A stretch of DNA of 13,210 nucleotides from Flavobacteriia bacterium. Lineage in GTDB: Bacteria; Bacteroidota; Bacteroidia; Flavobacteriales; Schleiferiaceae. Both the position numbers and the translations under genes were made by a program. This document shows positions 1-6,820 of the stretch, in pieces (position 1 is the stretch's first letter; each line of letters begins with the position of its first letter). The stretch is taken from contig CATILC010000200.1 in NCBI GenBank assembly GCA_949516455.1, positions 1 through 13,210 of the forward strand. Direction: 5' to 3'. The notes beneath the pieces were generated by a model. It was given only the letters and a program-made list of their open reading frames with translations. It was not told the DNA's origin and made no database searches.

Positions 1-14
1 CCATCGCCTGAACG

Positions 15-22
15 TAATTTTG
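15..22 (+). promoter_or_regulatory. Candidate Bacteroidota -7 promoter element for the aminotransferase gene
   Basis: The bases TAATTTTG match the Bacteroidota sigma-A -7 consensus TAnnTTTG exactly. The element ends four bases before the ATG at 27, so transcription would begin at or very near the start codon, giving a leaderless or nearly leaderless mRNA. The matching -33 TTG would lie outside the window, so only half of the promoter can be judged. Confidence 0.45.
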
Positions 23-26
23 CCTC

Positions 27-866
27 ATGATCAATTGGAACGGAGCCCTACAGCCTGAAGACAAGGCCATGGTCTCATCTTCAGACCGAGCTTTTCGCTA
101 CGGCGATGCCGCTTTTGAGACCATGTTGTCCCGCAAGGGCCAGGTACAATTTTGGGAGGAGCATTATTTCCGACTCATGGCGGCCATGCGGATCTTGCGG
201 ATGAGCATCCCGATGACCTATACCCCGGAATATCTCGAGCAGGAGATCATTCGCACTGTGAAATCTGCGGATCTGCTCGGTACGGATGCACGTATCCGTT
301 TGCAGGTTGGAAGGGGGCCAGGCGGAACCTATATGCCCCAATCCGATGAGGTTTACTTTGTGATCGAAGCGGGTACTCTTGATACAGTTCCATTTCAAGT
401 TGGGGAGGGCTTGCATGTGGACGTATTCCGGGACCACAAGAAGGCGCGTAATGTGCTTTCCTCGGTCAAGAGCAGCAATGCACTCTTCTACATCATCGCC
501 GCACAGTGGGCCAGGGAAAATGATCTGGACGACTGCCTGATCCTCAATGAAGACAATCAGGTGATCGAGTCCACCCGAAGCAATCTGTTCTTGTACCTGA
601 ATGACGGGAAGAGGCTTGTAACTCCGGAGAAGGATTCTGGCGCTCTAAAGGGCATCATGCAGAAGAAGGTGGCAGAACTATCTGAAAAGTTGGGGCTCGA
701 ATTGCAGGAGCGGCCCATCTCTCCTTTTGATGTATTGAAGGCCGATGAAGTCTGGCTGACCAATTCGCTGCGTGGCGTTCAGAGTGTCCGACAATACAAA
801 AAGCAAAGCTTTGGAAGCGAAATGGCTCAAAAAATGAATGGACTGATCGAGCTTCAGTTCAATTGA
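27..866 (+). CDS. Aminotransferase class IV (PabC/IlvE-like)
   Basis: This is a fold-type IV PLP enzyme of 279 residues, a usual length. Family members include 4-amino-4-deoxychorismate lyase (PabC, folate synthesis), branched-chain aminotransferase and D-amino-acid aminotransferase. Visible signatures are DRAFRYGDAAFET (residues 20-32), the probable PLP lysine K148 in SSVKSSN, the ESTRSNLF segment (181-188) with the conserved Glu and Asn, and the SLRGVQSV segment near 247-254. In Bacteroidota a class IV aminotransferase beside yqgE and pdxH is a familiar arrangement, and such copies are often labelled PabC. The substrate cannot be settled from motifs here. The start is the first ATG, just after a TAnnTTTG element. 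The stop overlaps the 3' end of the convergent yqgE by 13 bases. Confidence 0.9.
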   Translation: MINWNGALQPEDKAMVSSSDRAFRYGDAAFETMLSRKGQVQFWEEHYFRLMAAMRILRMSIPMTYTPEYLEQEIIRTVKSADLLGTDARIRLQVGRGPGGTYMPQSDEVYFVIEAGTLDTVPFQVGEGLHVDVFRDHKKARNVLSSVKSSNALFYIIAAQWARENDLDDCLILNEDNQVIESTRSNLFLYLNDGKRLVTPEKDSGALKGIMQKKVAELSEKLGLELQERPISPFDVLKADEVWLTNSLRGVQSVRQYKKQSFGSEMAQKMNGLIELQFN

Positions 867-1426
867 GGATCTTCTGGCGCGAGGTGCCAATAGGACTGTT
901 CCGTACCGGCATCGCGCATCAGCCCTTTCCATAGGTCTGAAGATTTCATATCAGCCAATTTTATCCTCCTGGGGTCCATTATGGACCAACTGTTTTCCTC
1001 GATCTCTTCGTGCAGCTGACCAACGCTCCAGCCGCTGTAGCCCAAATAGAAATGAATGTCCTGGGGTTGCAGTGCGCCAGTGAGCACCTGTTCCCTAAGC
1101 ACATCAAAATCGCCGCCCCAATGGAGTCCAGCTCTGATCCGCTGACTTTCCGGAATGAGGTCTTCGCGGGTGTGAACGTAAAACAGATGATCTTTTTCCA
1201 CGGGTCCGCCGTTAAAAACGGGAGCAGGAAACTCAGGGAAATCTGGGAGCAGGGCGTTCAGCGATATGTCGGTAGGTCGGTTCAGTACAAAACCAAGACT
1301 TCCATCTTCATCGTGAGAAGTGAGCAACACCACAGACCGATCGAAATTGGGATCGCCCAGATAGGCATTGGCCAGAAGGAAACATCCTTTTTTGGGTTGT
1401 TGTAAGGTCTGTACACCGAAAGACAT
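854..1426 (-). CDS. yqgE: YqgE/AlgH family protein (DUF179)
   Basis: The 190-residue protein belongs to the YqgE/AlgH family, small cytoplasmic proteins of unknown biochemical role. Family hallmarks are an N-terminal PKKGCFLLANAYLGDPNFDRSVVLL stretch (written here as PKKGCFLL at 11-18 followed by DPNFDRSVVLL), then GSLGFVLNRPT, FNGGPV and the YLGYSGWS segment. No signal peptide or membrane segment is visible. It starts with ATG at 1426, 72 bases from the divergent pdxH start, and its end overlaps the end of the convergent aminotransferase gene. A one-mismatch -7-like element (TAAATTCG on this strand, 1431-1438) lies just upstream, which would again give a very short leader; I regard that as weak. 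The AlgH name comes from alginate regulation in Pseudomonas and should not be taken as the function here. Confidence 0.93.
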   Translation of the reverse strand: MSFGVQTLQQPKKGCFLLANAYLGDPNFDRSVVLLTSHDEDGSLGFVLNRPTDISLNALLPDFPEFPAPVFNGGPVEKDHLFYVHTREDLIPESQRIRAGLHWGGDFDVLREQVLTGALQPQDIHFYLGYSGWSVGQLHEEIEENSWSIMDPRRIKLADMKSSDLWKGLMRDAGTEQSYWHLAPEDPQLN

Positions 1427-1462
1427 GACCCGAATTTAATTCCTTGGCCTCATGCGGCAGAC

Positions 1463-1497
1463 GCCTGTTCGTAACTTTGAAAAAATCTGGAACAGGC
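1463..1497. repeat. 8-bp inverted repeat around the pdxH promoter
   Basis: GCCTGTTC at 1463-1470 and GAACAGGC at 1490-1497 are perfect inverted copies separated by 19 bases. They flank the TAACTTTG -7 element and end one base before the pdxH ATG. This could be an operator for a dimeric regulator, or chance. The pair is too far apart to make a compact hairpin, and only the right arm would be in a transcript started from this promoter. Confidence 0.4.
1472..1479 (+). promoter_or_regulatory. Candidate -7 promoter element for pdxH
   Basis: TAACTTTG matches TAnnTTTG exactly and sits 19 bases before the pdxH ATG, predicting a 5' leader of about 15 bases. No TTG at the preferred 17-23 base spacing is seen; the nearest upstream TTG (1444-1446) leaves a 25-base spacer. 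Confidence 0.45.
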
Positions 1498-1498
1498 C

Positions 1499-2134
1499 AT
1501 GAAGGATCTAAGTGATCAAAGGAAAAATTATGAATGGGGACAACTCATGGAGGGCGATCTCAAGTCACATCCGATGGATCAGTTCGATCACTGGTTCGAA
1601 GAGTATCGTCCAGTGTGTTCGGGGGAAGTCAATGCCATGATGCTTTCCACCATGGGAGCAATGGGCGCAACGGCACGCGTGGTCTTGCTGAAGATGTATG
1701 ATCCATCAGGATTCGTCTTCTTTTCTAATTACGAAAGCAGAAAGGGAGGGGAATTGCTCAAAGACGATCGTGCGGGCCTGTTGTTTTTTTGGCAGGAACT
1801 GCAAAGGCAGGTCAGGGTGCAGGGAAGGGTGCAACGCCTTTCAGAAGAGGAAAGCACAGCCTATTTCTCCAGCAGACCAAGGACCAGTCAACTCGGTGCA
1901 TGGGCCTCTCACCAGAGTCAGGTGATCAAAGACCGAGAAGAGTTGGAGTCCGGTTTTGAAAAGCTCAAAATGGAGTTTGAGGGCAAGGACATCAAAAAAC
2001 CCAATAACTGGGGAGGTTATCGGCTACAGCCCGAACGAATGGAATTTTGGCAAGGCCGCTCTTCGCGGCTGCACGATCGGCTGGAGTACTATCGTGCGGA
2101 GAACACCTGGAAAGTGCGGCGCTTGGCGCCATAA
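1499..2134 (+). CDS. pdxH: Pyridoxamine 5'-phosphate oxidase
   Basis: PdxH oxidises pyridoxamine or pyridoxine 5'-phosphate to pyridoxal 5'-phosphate with FMN and oxygen, the last step of PLP salvage and synthesis. The 211-residue length is typical. The FMN-binding split-barrel core shows ARVVLLK (58-64), then FVFFSNYESRKG. The diagnostic C-terminal signature is intact: WGGYRLQPERMEFWQGR followed by SRLHDRLEY and the closing RRLAP. The enzyme is a soluble cytoplasmic homodimer in known cases. The gene starts at ATG 1499 and ends inside the left base of a strong terminator. Functionally it fits its neighbour, a PLP-dependent aminotransferase, although the two genes are separated by the oppositely oriented yqgE. 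Confidence 0.97.
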   Translation: MKDLSDQRKNYEWGQLMEGDLKSHPMDQFDHWFEEYRPVCSGEVNAMMLSTMGAMGATARVVLLKMYDPSGFVFFSNYESRKGGELLKDDRAGLLFFWQELQRQVRVQGRVQRLSEEESTAYFSSRPRTSQLGAWASHQSQVIKDREELESGFEKLKMEFEGKDIKKPNNWGGYRLQPERMEFWQGRSSRLHDRLEYYRAENTWKVRRLAP

Positions 2135-2160
2135 AAAAAGCCCGCCGGAGCGGGCTTTTT
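2133..2160. terminator. Bidirectional rho-independent terminator between pdxH and HU
   Basis: An 11-bp perfect stem (2135-2145 with 2150-2160) closes a CGGA tetraloop. The G+C core GCCCGC/GCGGGC is flanked by an A run on the left and a T run on the right, so a U tract follows the hairpin on either strand. It overlaps the pdxH TAA stop and lies 12 bases beyond the HU stop, serving both convergent genes. Confidence 0.93.
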
Positions 2161-2172
2161 CAGAGGGGTCAA

Positions 2173-2445
2173 TTACTTGAGCTTCTCGTTCAATTCAGCA
2201 CCTGGCTTGAATCTCGCCACGTTCTTTGCAGGAATCTGAATGGTTGCTCCTGTTTGGGGGTTACGTCCTTCTCGCGCTGAGCGCTTGGAAACAGAAAAAG
2301 ATCCGAATCCGACCAAAGAAACGCGTCCGTCGCTCGAGAGGGTGTTGGCTACATTACCAGTGAATGAATCCAATGCCTTCTTTGCCTGAGCCTTTGAGAT
2401 GCCAGCATCTGCTGCCATTGCATCAATGATATCTGCTTTGTTCAT
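2173..2445 (-). CDS. HU family DNA-binding protein
   Basis: This is a 90-residue nucleoid protein of the HU/IHF family, which binds and bends DNA as a dimer with little sequence preference. The full fold is present: N-terminal helices (MNKADIIDAMAADAGISKAQ), the GRVSLVGFGSFSVSKR segment at 40-55, the DNA-contacting arm with the GRNPQTGATIQIP motif (60-72) and the KPGAELNEKL end. The length and absence of extensions fit ordinary HU rather than the long Bacteroidota HU-like variants. It has its own good promoter and is closed by the shared terminator, so it is probably transcribed alone. The start is ATG at 2445. Confidence 0.96.
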   Translation of the reverse strand: MNKADIIDAMAADAGISKAQAKKALDSFTGNVANTLSSDGRVSLVGFGSFSVSKRSAREGRNPQTGATIQIPAKNVARFKPGAELNEKLK

Positions 2446-2483
2446 AGGGTGATATTAGGTTTAAAGTTTGAACATGACTCTTA

Positions 2484-2513
2484 CAAATATAACTGACTAT
2501 CAATGCCGTGCAA
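2484..2513 (-). promoter_or_regulatory. Promoter of the HU gene (TTG-N19-TATATTTG)
   Basis: On the minus strand TATATTTG (2484-2491) matches the Bacteroidota -7 consensus exactly, and a -33 TTG (2511-2513) lies 19 bases upstream, the preferred spacing. The predicted start near 2479 gives a leader of about 35 bases before the ATG at 2445. This is the most complete promoter in the window. Confidence 0.75.
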
Positions 2514-2591
2514 GTAATCAGCGCATTATTGCAGCAGGAGTTAACCACTTAGTGTGGATAATACAGGCTCAATAATCCCTAAGTACCACAC
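2514..2591. other. Rest of the fmt-HU intergenic region
   Basis: The fmt-HU gap of 146 bases (2446-2591) holds the HU promoter and little else I can name. A 7-bp inverted pair, AGTGTGG (2551-2557) and CCACACT (2586-2592), with a 28-base spacer, lies directly after the fmt stop, but no U tract follows it, so I do not call it a terminator. No convincing small ORF or RNA gene was seen. Confidence 0.4.
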
Positions 2592-3557
2592 TCACAGGTG
2601 TTTGGACTCCGTATGAAGCAATTCGGGTCCTTTCCAGCCAAGGATGAATTCCCTTGAAGTCAAGGGTTTTTTACCAGGTATTTGTAATTCATGTATTTCA
2701 ATTTCTCCGTCAAGGCAGCTCAGCCTCAACCCCTTTCTGCTCAAGGAGAGCATTCCAGGAGGCAATTCCGTGTGGTTTTGATGTGCCGATTGAAGGATCT
2801 TCCAGTCTTCTTTTTCCCCGCTTTCGCGCAAGACAGAGATCCGGCTGCCCGGATAGGGACTCAAAGCGCGTACTTGTTGGTTCACCTGATGACAGCTTTG
2901 TTCACAGTTCAAATAGGTGTCGCTTTTGAAGATCTTTGGGGCTTTTTTCATTGCCCCGAGTGCGAGCTGTTCTTTGGGTTGTATGGTTCCCGCTGCCATT
3001 GCGTCTGCCGTGTGCAGAACCAGTAGCGCCCCGTCGCTCATGAGTTTGTCGTGCAGACTGGCCGCAGTATCCTCTGGGGATATGGCCAGTTCTTTTTGCA
3101 AAAGGATCTTTCCCGTATCGATTTCCTCATCAATGAGAAATGTGGTGAGCCCGGTCCTTTCATAACCGTACCAGAGTGCCCATTGGATCGGAGCAGCTCC
3201 ACGAAGGTCGGGAAGCAGGGAGGCATGTAGATTGAAAGTCCCGAGTTTCGGCAGAGACCAAAGACATTTGGGAAGCATGCGGAAGGCCACGACGATGAAT
3301 ACGTCTGCGTTGACAGCCCTCATGGCGGCGATAAAATTCTCCTCTCTCAGTTTTTCAGGCTGAAAAATGGGCAAATCAAATTCTTTGGCCTTTTCCCTCA
3401 CAGCGGAGCCCGTCATCTTCCGCCCTCTGCCTGAAGGCTTGTCCGGCGCGGTCACAACAGCAGCTACTTCATGCTGGCTCTCCTGAAGGAGCTGCAGACT
3501 TTCGGCGGCAAATTCCGGCGTGCCCATAAAGACGATTCTCAGAGCGTCTGGATTCAT
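2592..3557 (-). CDS. fmt: Methionyl-tRNA formyltransferase
   Basis: Fmt formylates Met-tRNA(fMet) using 10-formyltetrahydrofolate, preparing the initiator for bacterial translation. From the ATG at 3557 the protein has 321 residues, close to the usual length. The formyltransferase domain opens with LRIVFMGTPEFAA and carries the catalytic triad equivalents N109 and H111 in FNLHASLLPDLRG and D147 in EIDTGK. The C-terminal OB-like domain follows (KAPKIF through the end). I chose 3557 because this ATG forms an ATGA overlap with the recQ stop and leaves six residues before LRIVFMG. An in-frame ATG at 3575 would add six residues and a 22-base overlap and cannot be excluded. It is the last gene of the rpsP-ATPase-recQ-fmt run. 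Confidence 0.97.
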   Translation of the reverse strand: MNPDALRIVFMGTPEFAAESLQLLQESQHEVAAVVTAPDKPSGRGRKMTGSAVREKAKEFDLPIFQPEKLREENFIAAMRAVNADVFIVVAFRMLPKCLWSLPKLGTFNLHASLLPDLRGAAPIQWALWYGYERTGLTTFLIDEEIDTGKILLQKELAISPEDTAASLHDKLMSDGALLVLHTADAMAAGTIQPKEQLALGAMKKAPKIFKSDTYLNCEQSCHQVNQQVRALSPYPGSRISVLRESGEKEDWKILQSAHQNHTELPPGMLSLSRKGLRLSCLDGEIEIHELQIPGKKPLTSREFILGWKGPELLHTESKHL

Positions 3558-5434
3558 ATGCTTTTGTTTTTCCATTCTTCAGGGAGGTTCAACTTCCCCA
3601 TTTCCACCAGGAATCTGTATTCCTGCCAATAGAGGTCCTGAAGATAAAAGTCGATGTCGTGATGCCAATTCGCTTTTTGTCCATGAGCCATGAGCCAACT
3701 GCGGATATCTGACGATGCAGGCGGGCGTTTTCTGCGCATACAATGATCGCATCGACCACATTCCACAGGCTTTTCTTCGCCAAGGTAGTCGAGCAATTTG
3801 ATGGTTCTGCAGAGATCGTTGTCCTCGAGGAAATACAGCAGGTGTTCCCATCGTTGGAACAGACTTTTCTTTCGTCGGCTCAATAGATCATGATCGATCC
3901 GAAGATGCTTGGCGTGTATGCGGTCATCCCGAAGTGTGAATGTGGGCTGTCTATTCGTGCGCCTGTAATCGATGAGCTTCATTTGAGCGAGGCGCTCGAT
4001 CCATTGGTCGATCTGCCTTTCATTCAGCCTAAGGGAACGACTGAGTACTTGCCAATTCAGTTCCACGGATCGGCTGAAAACCTCCGGGCGGGAACGTCCC
4101 AGTGAACGCACAAATTCAGTGAGTTCCTCATTTTGCTCGAGGGTTTTGAAAGTCGTCCGGGCATCGTACAGAAATTGGACATTGAACCCTGATGATGTGT
4201 TGTCCGTCTCCGTGCGCAGCAGCTCCATTTGTCCCAGGAGCTTCAGACAGCGATCGATCTTCGACAGCTGCATTCCCGTGGCTTCTGCCACTGCTTCGAG
4301 CTCTAGAGGGTGGGATTGCGCCTGGCCTGTTCCGATGGCAATGCGGGCATGTTGGCACAAGCGGTCGTAGACGATCCGAAGATCATCGGGATCGGGCCAT
4401 TGCTCTATTTCTCTTTTCGATCGCTTTTTACAATCCCCTTTTTTGTCCAGTACGACGGTCATGGCATTCAGTCCGTCTCTGCCGGCGCGTCCCGCTTCCT
4501 GGAAATATGCCTCGAGACTGCTGGGCATTTCCCAGTGGATGACCAGTCGCACATCCGCCTTGTTGATGCCCATCCCAAAGGCAGAAGTGGCCACCATGAC
4601 TCCATTTTTGGAGCGCATCCATTCGGCCTGATGTTTTTCTCTCAGGGCCGTTGCCATTCCGGCATGGTAGGAAAGCGCCTCCTTGCCCCTCAGTTGCAGA
4701 TCCTTTGCCAAGGAGACACTCATCCGGCGGTAGGGAACATAGATCACTGTCGGGCCCGGGTGGCGATGCGTCAACTGAAGAATGTCGTCCAAACGGTTTT
4801 TTGAATGGTGTATTTGATAGCTCAGATTCTTTCGGGCAAAACTCCTTTTGATCAGTCGACCCTGAGTGAAGTGCAACTCCTTTTGGATGTCGCGGCAGAC
4901 TTCGGCGGTGGCTGTCGCTGTAAGGGCCAGCCATCGGCTTTCGGTCATGCGCGCGCGCAGGTTTCCCAATAGGCGATAGGCCGGCCGGAAATCGAACCCC
5001 CATTGGGAAATGCAATGCGCCTCGTCCACTGCGACAAGACCAATGGGAAGTTGAGCGATGGCCTCGATCCAAGACTCATTTGCCAAACGCTCCGGGGAAA
5101 CGAAGAGAAATCGGGTATGGCCTTGGCGGCAATTGTCCAGGATCCGGTCACGTTCCGAACGCTTCATCTGACTGCTGAGCTGTACCGCATTCAGATCGCG
5201 TCCATTAAGATCGTTGACCTGATCCTTCATCAAGGCGATCAAAGGCGAAATGACCAGGCAAAGCCGGTCAAGGACAAGTGCAGGAATCTGGTAACACAAC
5301 GACTTGCCCGCTCCTGTGGGCAATAGAGCAAGCGTATCGGTTCCAGCGAGAACGGAGTCTATGATCTCTTCCTGCCCCGGACGGAATGCTTCGTGTCCCC
5401 AATAACGCTTGAGCAGCGTGCGCGCCTCCTTCAA
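3554..5434 (-). CDS. recQ: RecQ family ATP-dependent DNA helicase, TTG start
   Basis: This is a superfamily 2 3'-5' DNA helicase of 626 residues acting in recombination and replication-fork repair. Motifs seen: RPGQEEII (motif 0, 18-25), LPTGAGKS (Walker A, 38-45), DEAH (137-140), LTATAT (171-176), and GRAGRDG (315-321). The zinc-binding cysteines C542, C559, C562 and C565 fall unusually late, after about 200 residues that contain winged-helix-like sequence; there is no HRDC domain after them. This arrangement fits the roughly 630-residue Bacteroidota RecQ group rather than E. coli RecQ. The start is TTG at 5434: a stop lies four codons upstream, and motif 0 begins only 18 residues in, so a later ATG would destroy the enzyme. 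The TTG overlaps the ATPase stop as TTGA, and the recQ stop overlaps fmt as ATGA. Confidence 0.94.
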   Translation of the reverse strand: MKEARTLLKRYWGHEAFRPGQEEIIDSVLAGTDTLALLPTGAGKSLCYQIPALVLDRLCLVISPLIALMKDQVNDLNGRDLNAVQLSSQMKRSERDRILDNCRQGHTRFLFVSPERLANESWIEAIAQLPIGLVAVDEAHCISQWGFDFRPAYRLLGNLRARMTESRWLALTATATAEVCRDIQKELHFTQGRLIKRSFARKNLSYQIHHSKNRLDDILQLTHRHPGPTVIYVPYRRMSVSLAKDLQLRGKEALSYHAGMATALREKHQAEWMRSKNGVMVATSAFGMGINKADVRLVIHWEMPSSLEAYFQEAGRAGRDGLNAMTVVLDKKGDCKKRSKREIEQWPDPDDLRIVYDRLCQHARIAIGTGQAQSHPLELEAVAEATGMQLSKIDRCLKLLGQMELLRTETDNTSSGFNVQFLYDARTTFKTLEQNEELTEFVRSLGRSRPEVFSRSVELNWQVLSRSLRLNERQIDQWIERLAQMKLIDYRRTNRQPTFTLRDDRIHAKHLRIDHDLLSRRKKSLFQRWEHLLYFLEDNDLCRTIKLLDYLGEEKPVECGRCDHCMRRKRPPASSDIRSWLMAHGQKANWHHDIDFYLQDLYWQEYRFLVEMGKLNLPEEWKNKSI

Positions 5435-5994
5435 GAGAGCGTGTCAATGATGAATTGAAGTCGATCTTCTATGGGCAATTTGGGCAGCTCAATGAGCTGA
5501 TACCCCAAATTTTCATAGGTGTCCCAGAGGTGCGAATGAATACTTTCCAGTTCATCGGTTTTTTCCTTGCGCTCACTATCTGCAGAGTAGATCTCTTCCC
5601 AAGGCGGGGCTATGAAAACCGTTTTCTCGTATCGATGCGCCATGACCAAACTGATCCAGTCGTCCGGGATGGAATGTCCATCCCTTTTCAAATAAGCAAG
5701 CGTATCGGGCAGTCCGCGGTCGTAAAAGTTGAATGAACCGAATTCAGCCTGTTCGTAATCCTTCATCCGGGCCTCAAAAACTTTGTCCGCAAACTCCCTG
5801 TGGTTCAGCCAGGGGCTGCTCGTGTGCAAGCCTTGGTCAGCGTCTTTGATCAATTCTCTGGCGCGCTCCATATGGACCGGATAGCCCATTTCTCGCAATG
5901 CATCGATCAAAGTGGTCTTGCCGCTTCCTGGCCCACCGGTGATCACGATGCGCTTGACATCGACTTCGGGTATTCTAAGGAGTCCGTCCCACAT
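5431..5994 (-). CDS. AAA_28-type P-loop ATPase/kinase of unknown role
   Basis: The 187-residue protein has a P-loop near the N-terminus (VKRIVITGGPGSGKTTLI, Walker A at 20-28) and resembles the AAA_28 group (related to COG3911 and the NadR kinase domain), predicted small ATPases or kinases without a settled substrate. A FYDRGLPDT segment in the middle is the likely Walker B/substrate region; a CDS-wide lid rich in charged residues (PPWEEIYSADSERKEK) follows. No membrane segment is visible. I prefer the ATG at 5994; the reading frame can extend to a TTG at 6006, adding four residues. It follows rpsP by 72 bases and is coupled to recQ by a TTGA overlap, which suggests co-expression but does not reveal the function. 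Confidence 0.88.
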   Translation of the reverse strand: MWDGLLRIPEVDVKRIVITGGPGSGKTTLIDALREMGYPVHMERARELIKDADQGLHTSSPWLNHREFADKVFEARMKDYEQAEFGSFNFYDRGLPDTLAYLKRDGHSIPDDWISLVMAHRYEKTVFIAPPWEEIYSADSERKEKTDELESIHSHLWDTYENLGYQLIELPKLPIEDRLQFIIDTLS

Positions 5995-6066
5995 CTTGCT
6001 CAGCAATTTAGCAAAGTGTATGGTCTTGGAATAAGGCCGACGAAATGGCCGTACAGGATCCGGATG

Positions 6067-6744
6067 TTATTCCGCTGCTTTCTCGCCCTCCTCGCTGGAT
6101 TCTGTCTTGGAAGCGTCATCAGCGCTGTCCTCTGCAGGGGCGTTGTCCGTCTTTGCCTCAGGAGTTTCTTCTGCCTGCTGCTCTTCTGCTGCTTCAGCCG
6201 ATGGCTCTTCTGCTGCAGCTTCTGTCTCAGGAGCCGATCCTTCCTCAGCGGGCGCACTTTCTTCGGTGTCGGATCCAGCCTCTTGTTCCGTTTCCTGGCT
6301 CTTCAGTGCCTCTGCGCGTGCATCTGCTTTGGCGTTCTCCGCCTCGATACGGGCTCTTTCTTTGTCTTCGATGGACTTGGCCAGTTCCGTGGATTTGTCT
6401 TGGATCTTTTGGCTCTTTTCTTCAAGCCACTTGTCGAAGCGTTCTTCCACCTGTTCTTCCGTCAACGCACCCTTTCTAACGCCATCCAACAGGTGTTTCT
6501 TCAAAAGGACGCCCTTGTAGGAAAGTATCGCTCTGCAAGTATCCGAAGGCTGTGCCCCTTTTTGCATCCATTCGAGGGCAGAATCAAAATTCAGATCGAT
6601 GGTTGCGGGGTTGGTGTTCGGATTGTACTGTCCGATCTTTTCAATGAATCGTCCGTCCCGGGGCGATCTGCTGTCGGCAGCTACGATGGAAAAGATGGGG
6701 CGGCCTTTGCGGCCATGGCGTTGCAGTCGAATGCGTACAGGCAT
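6067..6744 (-). CDS. rpsP: 30S ribosomal protein S16 with long acidic tail
   Basis: S16 is a small-subunit assembly protein. Residues 1 to about 85 are the ordinary S16 domain, starting MPVRIRLQRHGRKGRP and including DSRSPRDGRFIEKIGQYNP. Most bacterial S16 proteins stop near there; this one has 225 residues. Residues about 95-150 look like a charged helix or coiled coil (EEQVEERFDKWLEEKSQK and onward), and 151-225 are low-complexity, dominated by E, A, S, D, P and T. Extended S16 tails are known in Bacteroidota, but this one is on the long side from memory. No rimM follows; the next gene is a P-loop ATPase. The start is ATG at 6744, giving the invariant MPVRIR start. Confidence 0.95.
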   Translation of the reverse strand: MPVRIRLQRHGRKGRPIFSIVAADSRSPRDGRFIEKIGQYNPNTNPATIDLNFDSALEWMQKGAQPSDTCRAILSYKGVLLKKHLLDGVRKGALTEEQVEERFDKWLEEKSQKIQDKSTELAKSIEDKERARIEAENAKADARAEALKSQETEQEAGSDTEESAPAEEGSAPETEAAAEEPSAEAAEEQQAEETPEAKTDNAPAEDSADDASKTESSEEGEKAAE

Positions 6745-6780
6745 GATGAGTGTTTTTAGAAGGGTCCTAAACCCAGTTCA

Positions 6781-6799
6781 CAAATGGAGCGCGAATATA
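6781..6799 (-). promoter_or_regulatory. Possible rpsP promoter region
   Basis: The 76-base gap between the peroxiredoxin stop and rpsP holds two minus-strand sequences one base off TAnnTTTG: TATATTCG (6792-6799) and TCCATTTG (6781-6788). Neither has a clear -33 TTG at the right distance. A promoter is expected for a ribosomal protein gene, and this is the only A+T-rich non-coding stretch available, but the exact element is uncertain. No terminator for the upstream operon is visible here. Confidence 0.3.
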
Positions 6800-6820
6800 A
6801 TACGAAGAATGGTAAGCAGA

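Noticed and set aside
1010..1405. 131-codon open frame opposite yqgE
   Set aside because: It is antisense to a well-recognised family gene, with no recognisable domain or start signal.
2551..2592. AGTGTGG/CCACACT inverted pair after fmt as a terminator
   Set aside because: The 28-base loop and lack of a following U run do not fit a rho-independent terminator.
4428..5072. 214-codon open frame on the minus strand
   Set aside because: It is an alternative frame inside recQ, with composition typical of a frame shadow (many Gly, Pro, Arg, Ser) and no motif.
6004..6006. TTG as the start of the P-loop ATPase
   Set aside because: An ATG four codons later (5994) still leaves 19 residues before the P-loop and there is no overlap here to favour TTG, unlike recQ and the flavin reductase.
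5800..6759. 319-codon open frame on the plus strand, Cys/Leu/Phe-rich and membrane-like
   Set aside because: It is antisense to rpsP and the ATPase. The hydrophobic composition is the expected complement of the Glu/Ala-rich S16 tail, and no family is recognisable.
6762..6774. Short hairpin GGGT/ACCC in the rpsP leader as a terminator or S16 autoregulatory element
   Set aside because: The stem is only 4 bp with no U tract and no wider structure that I can support.
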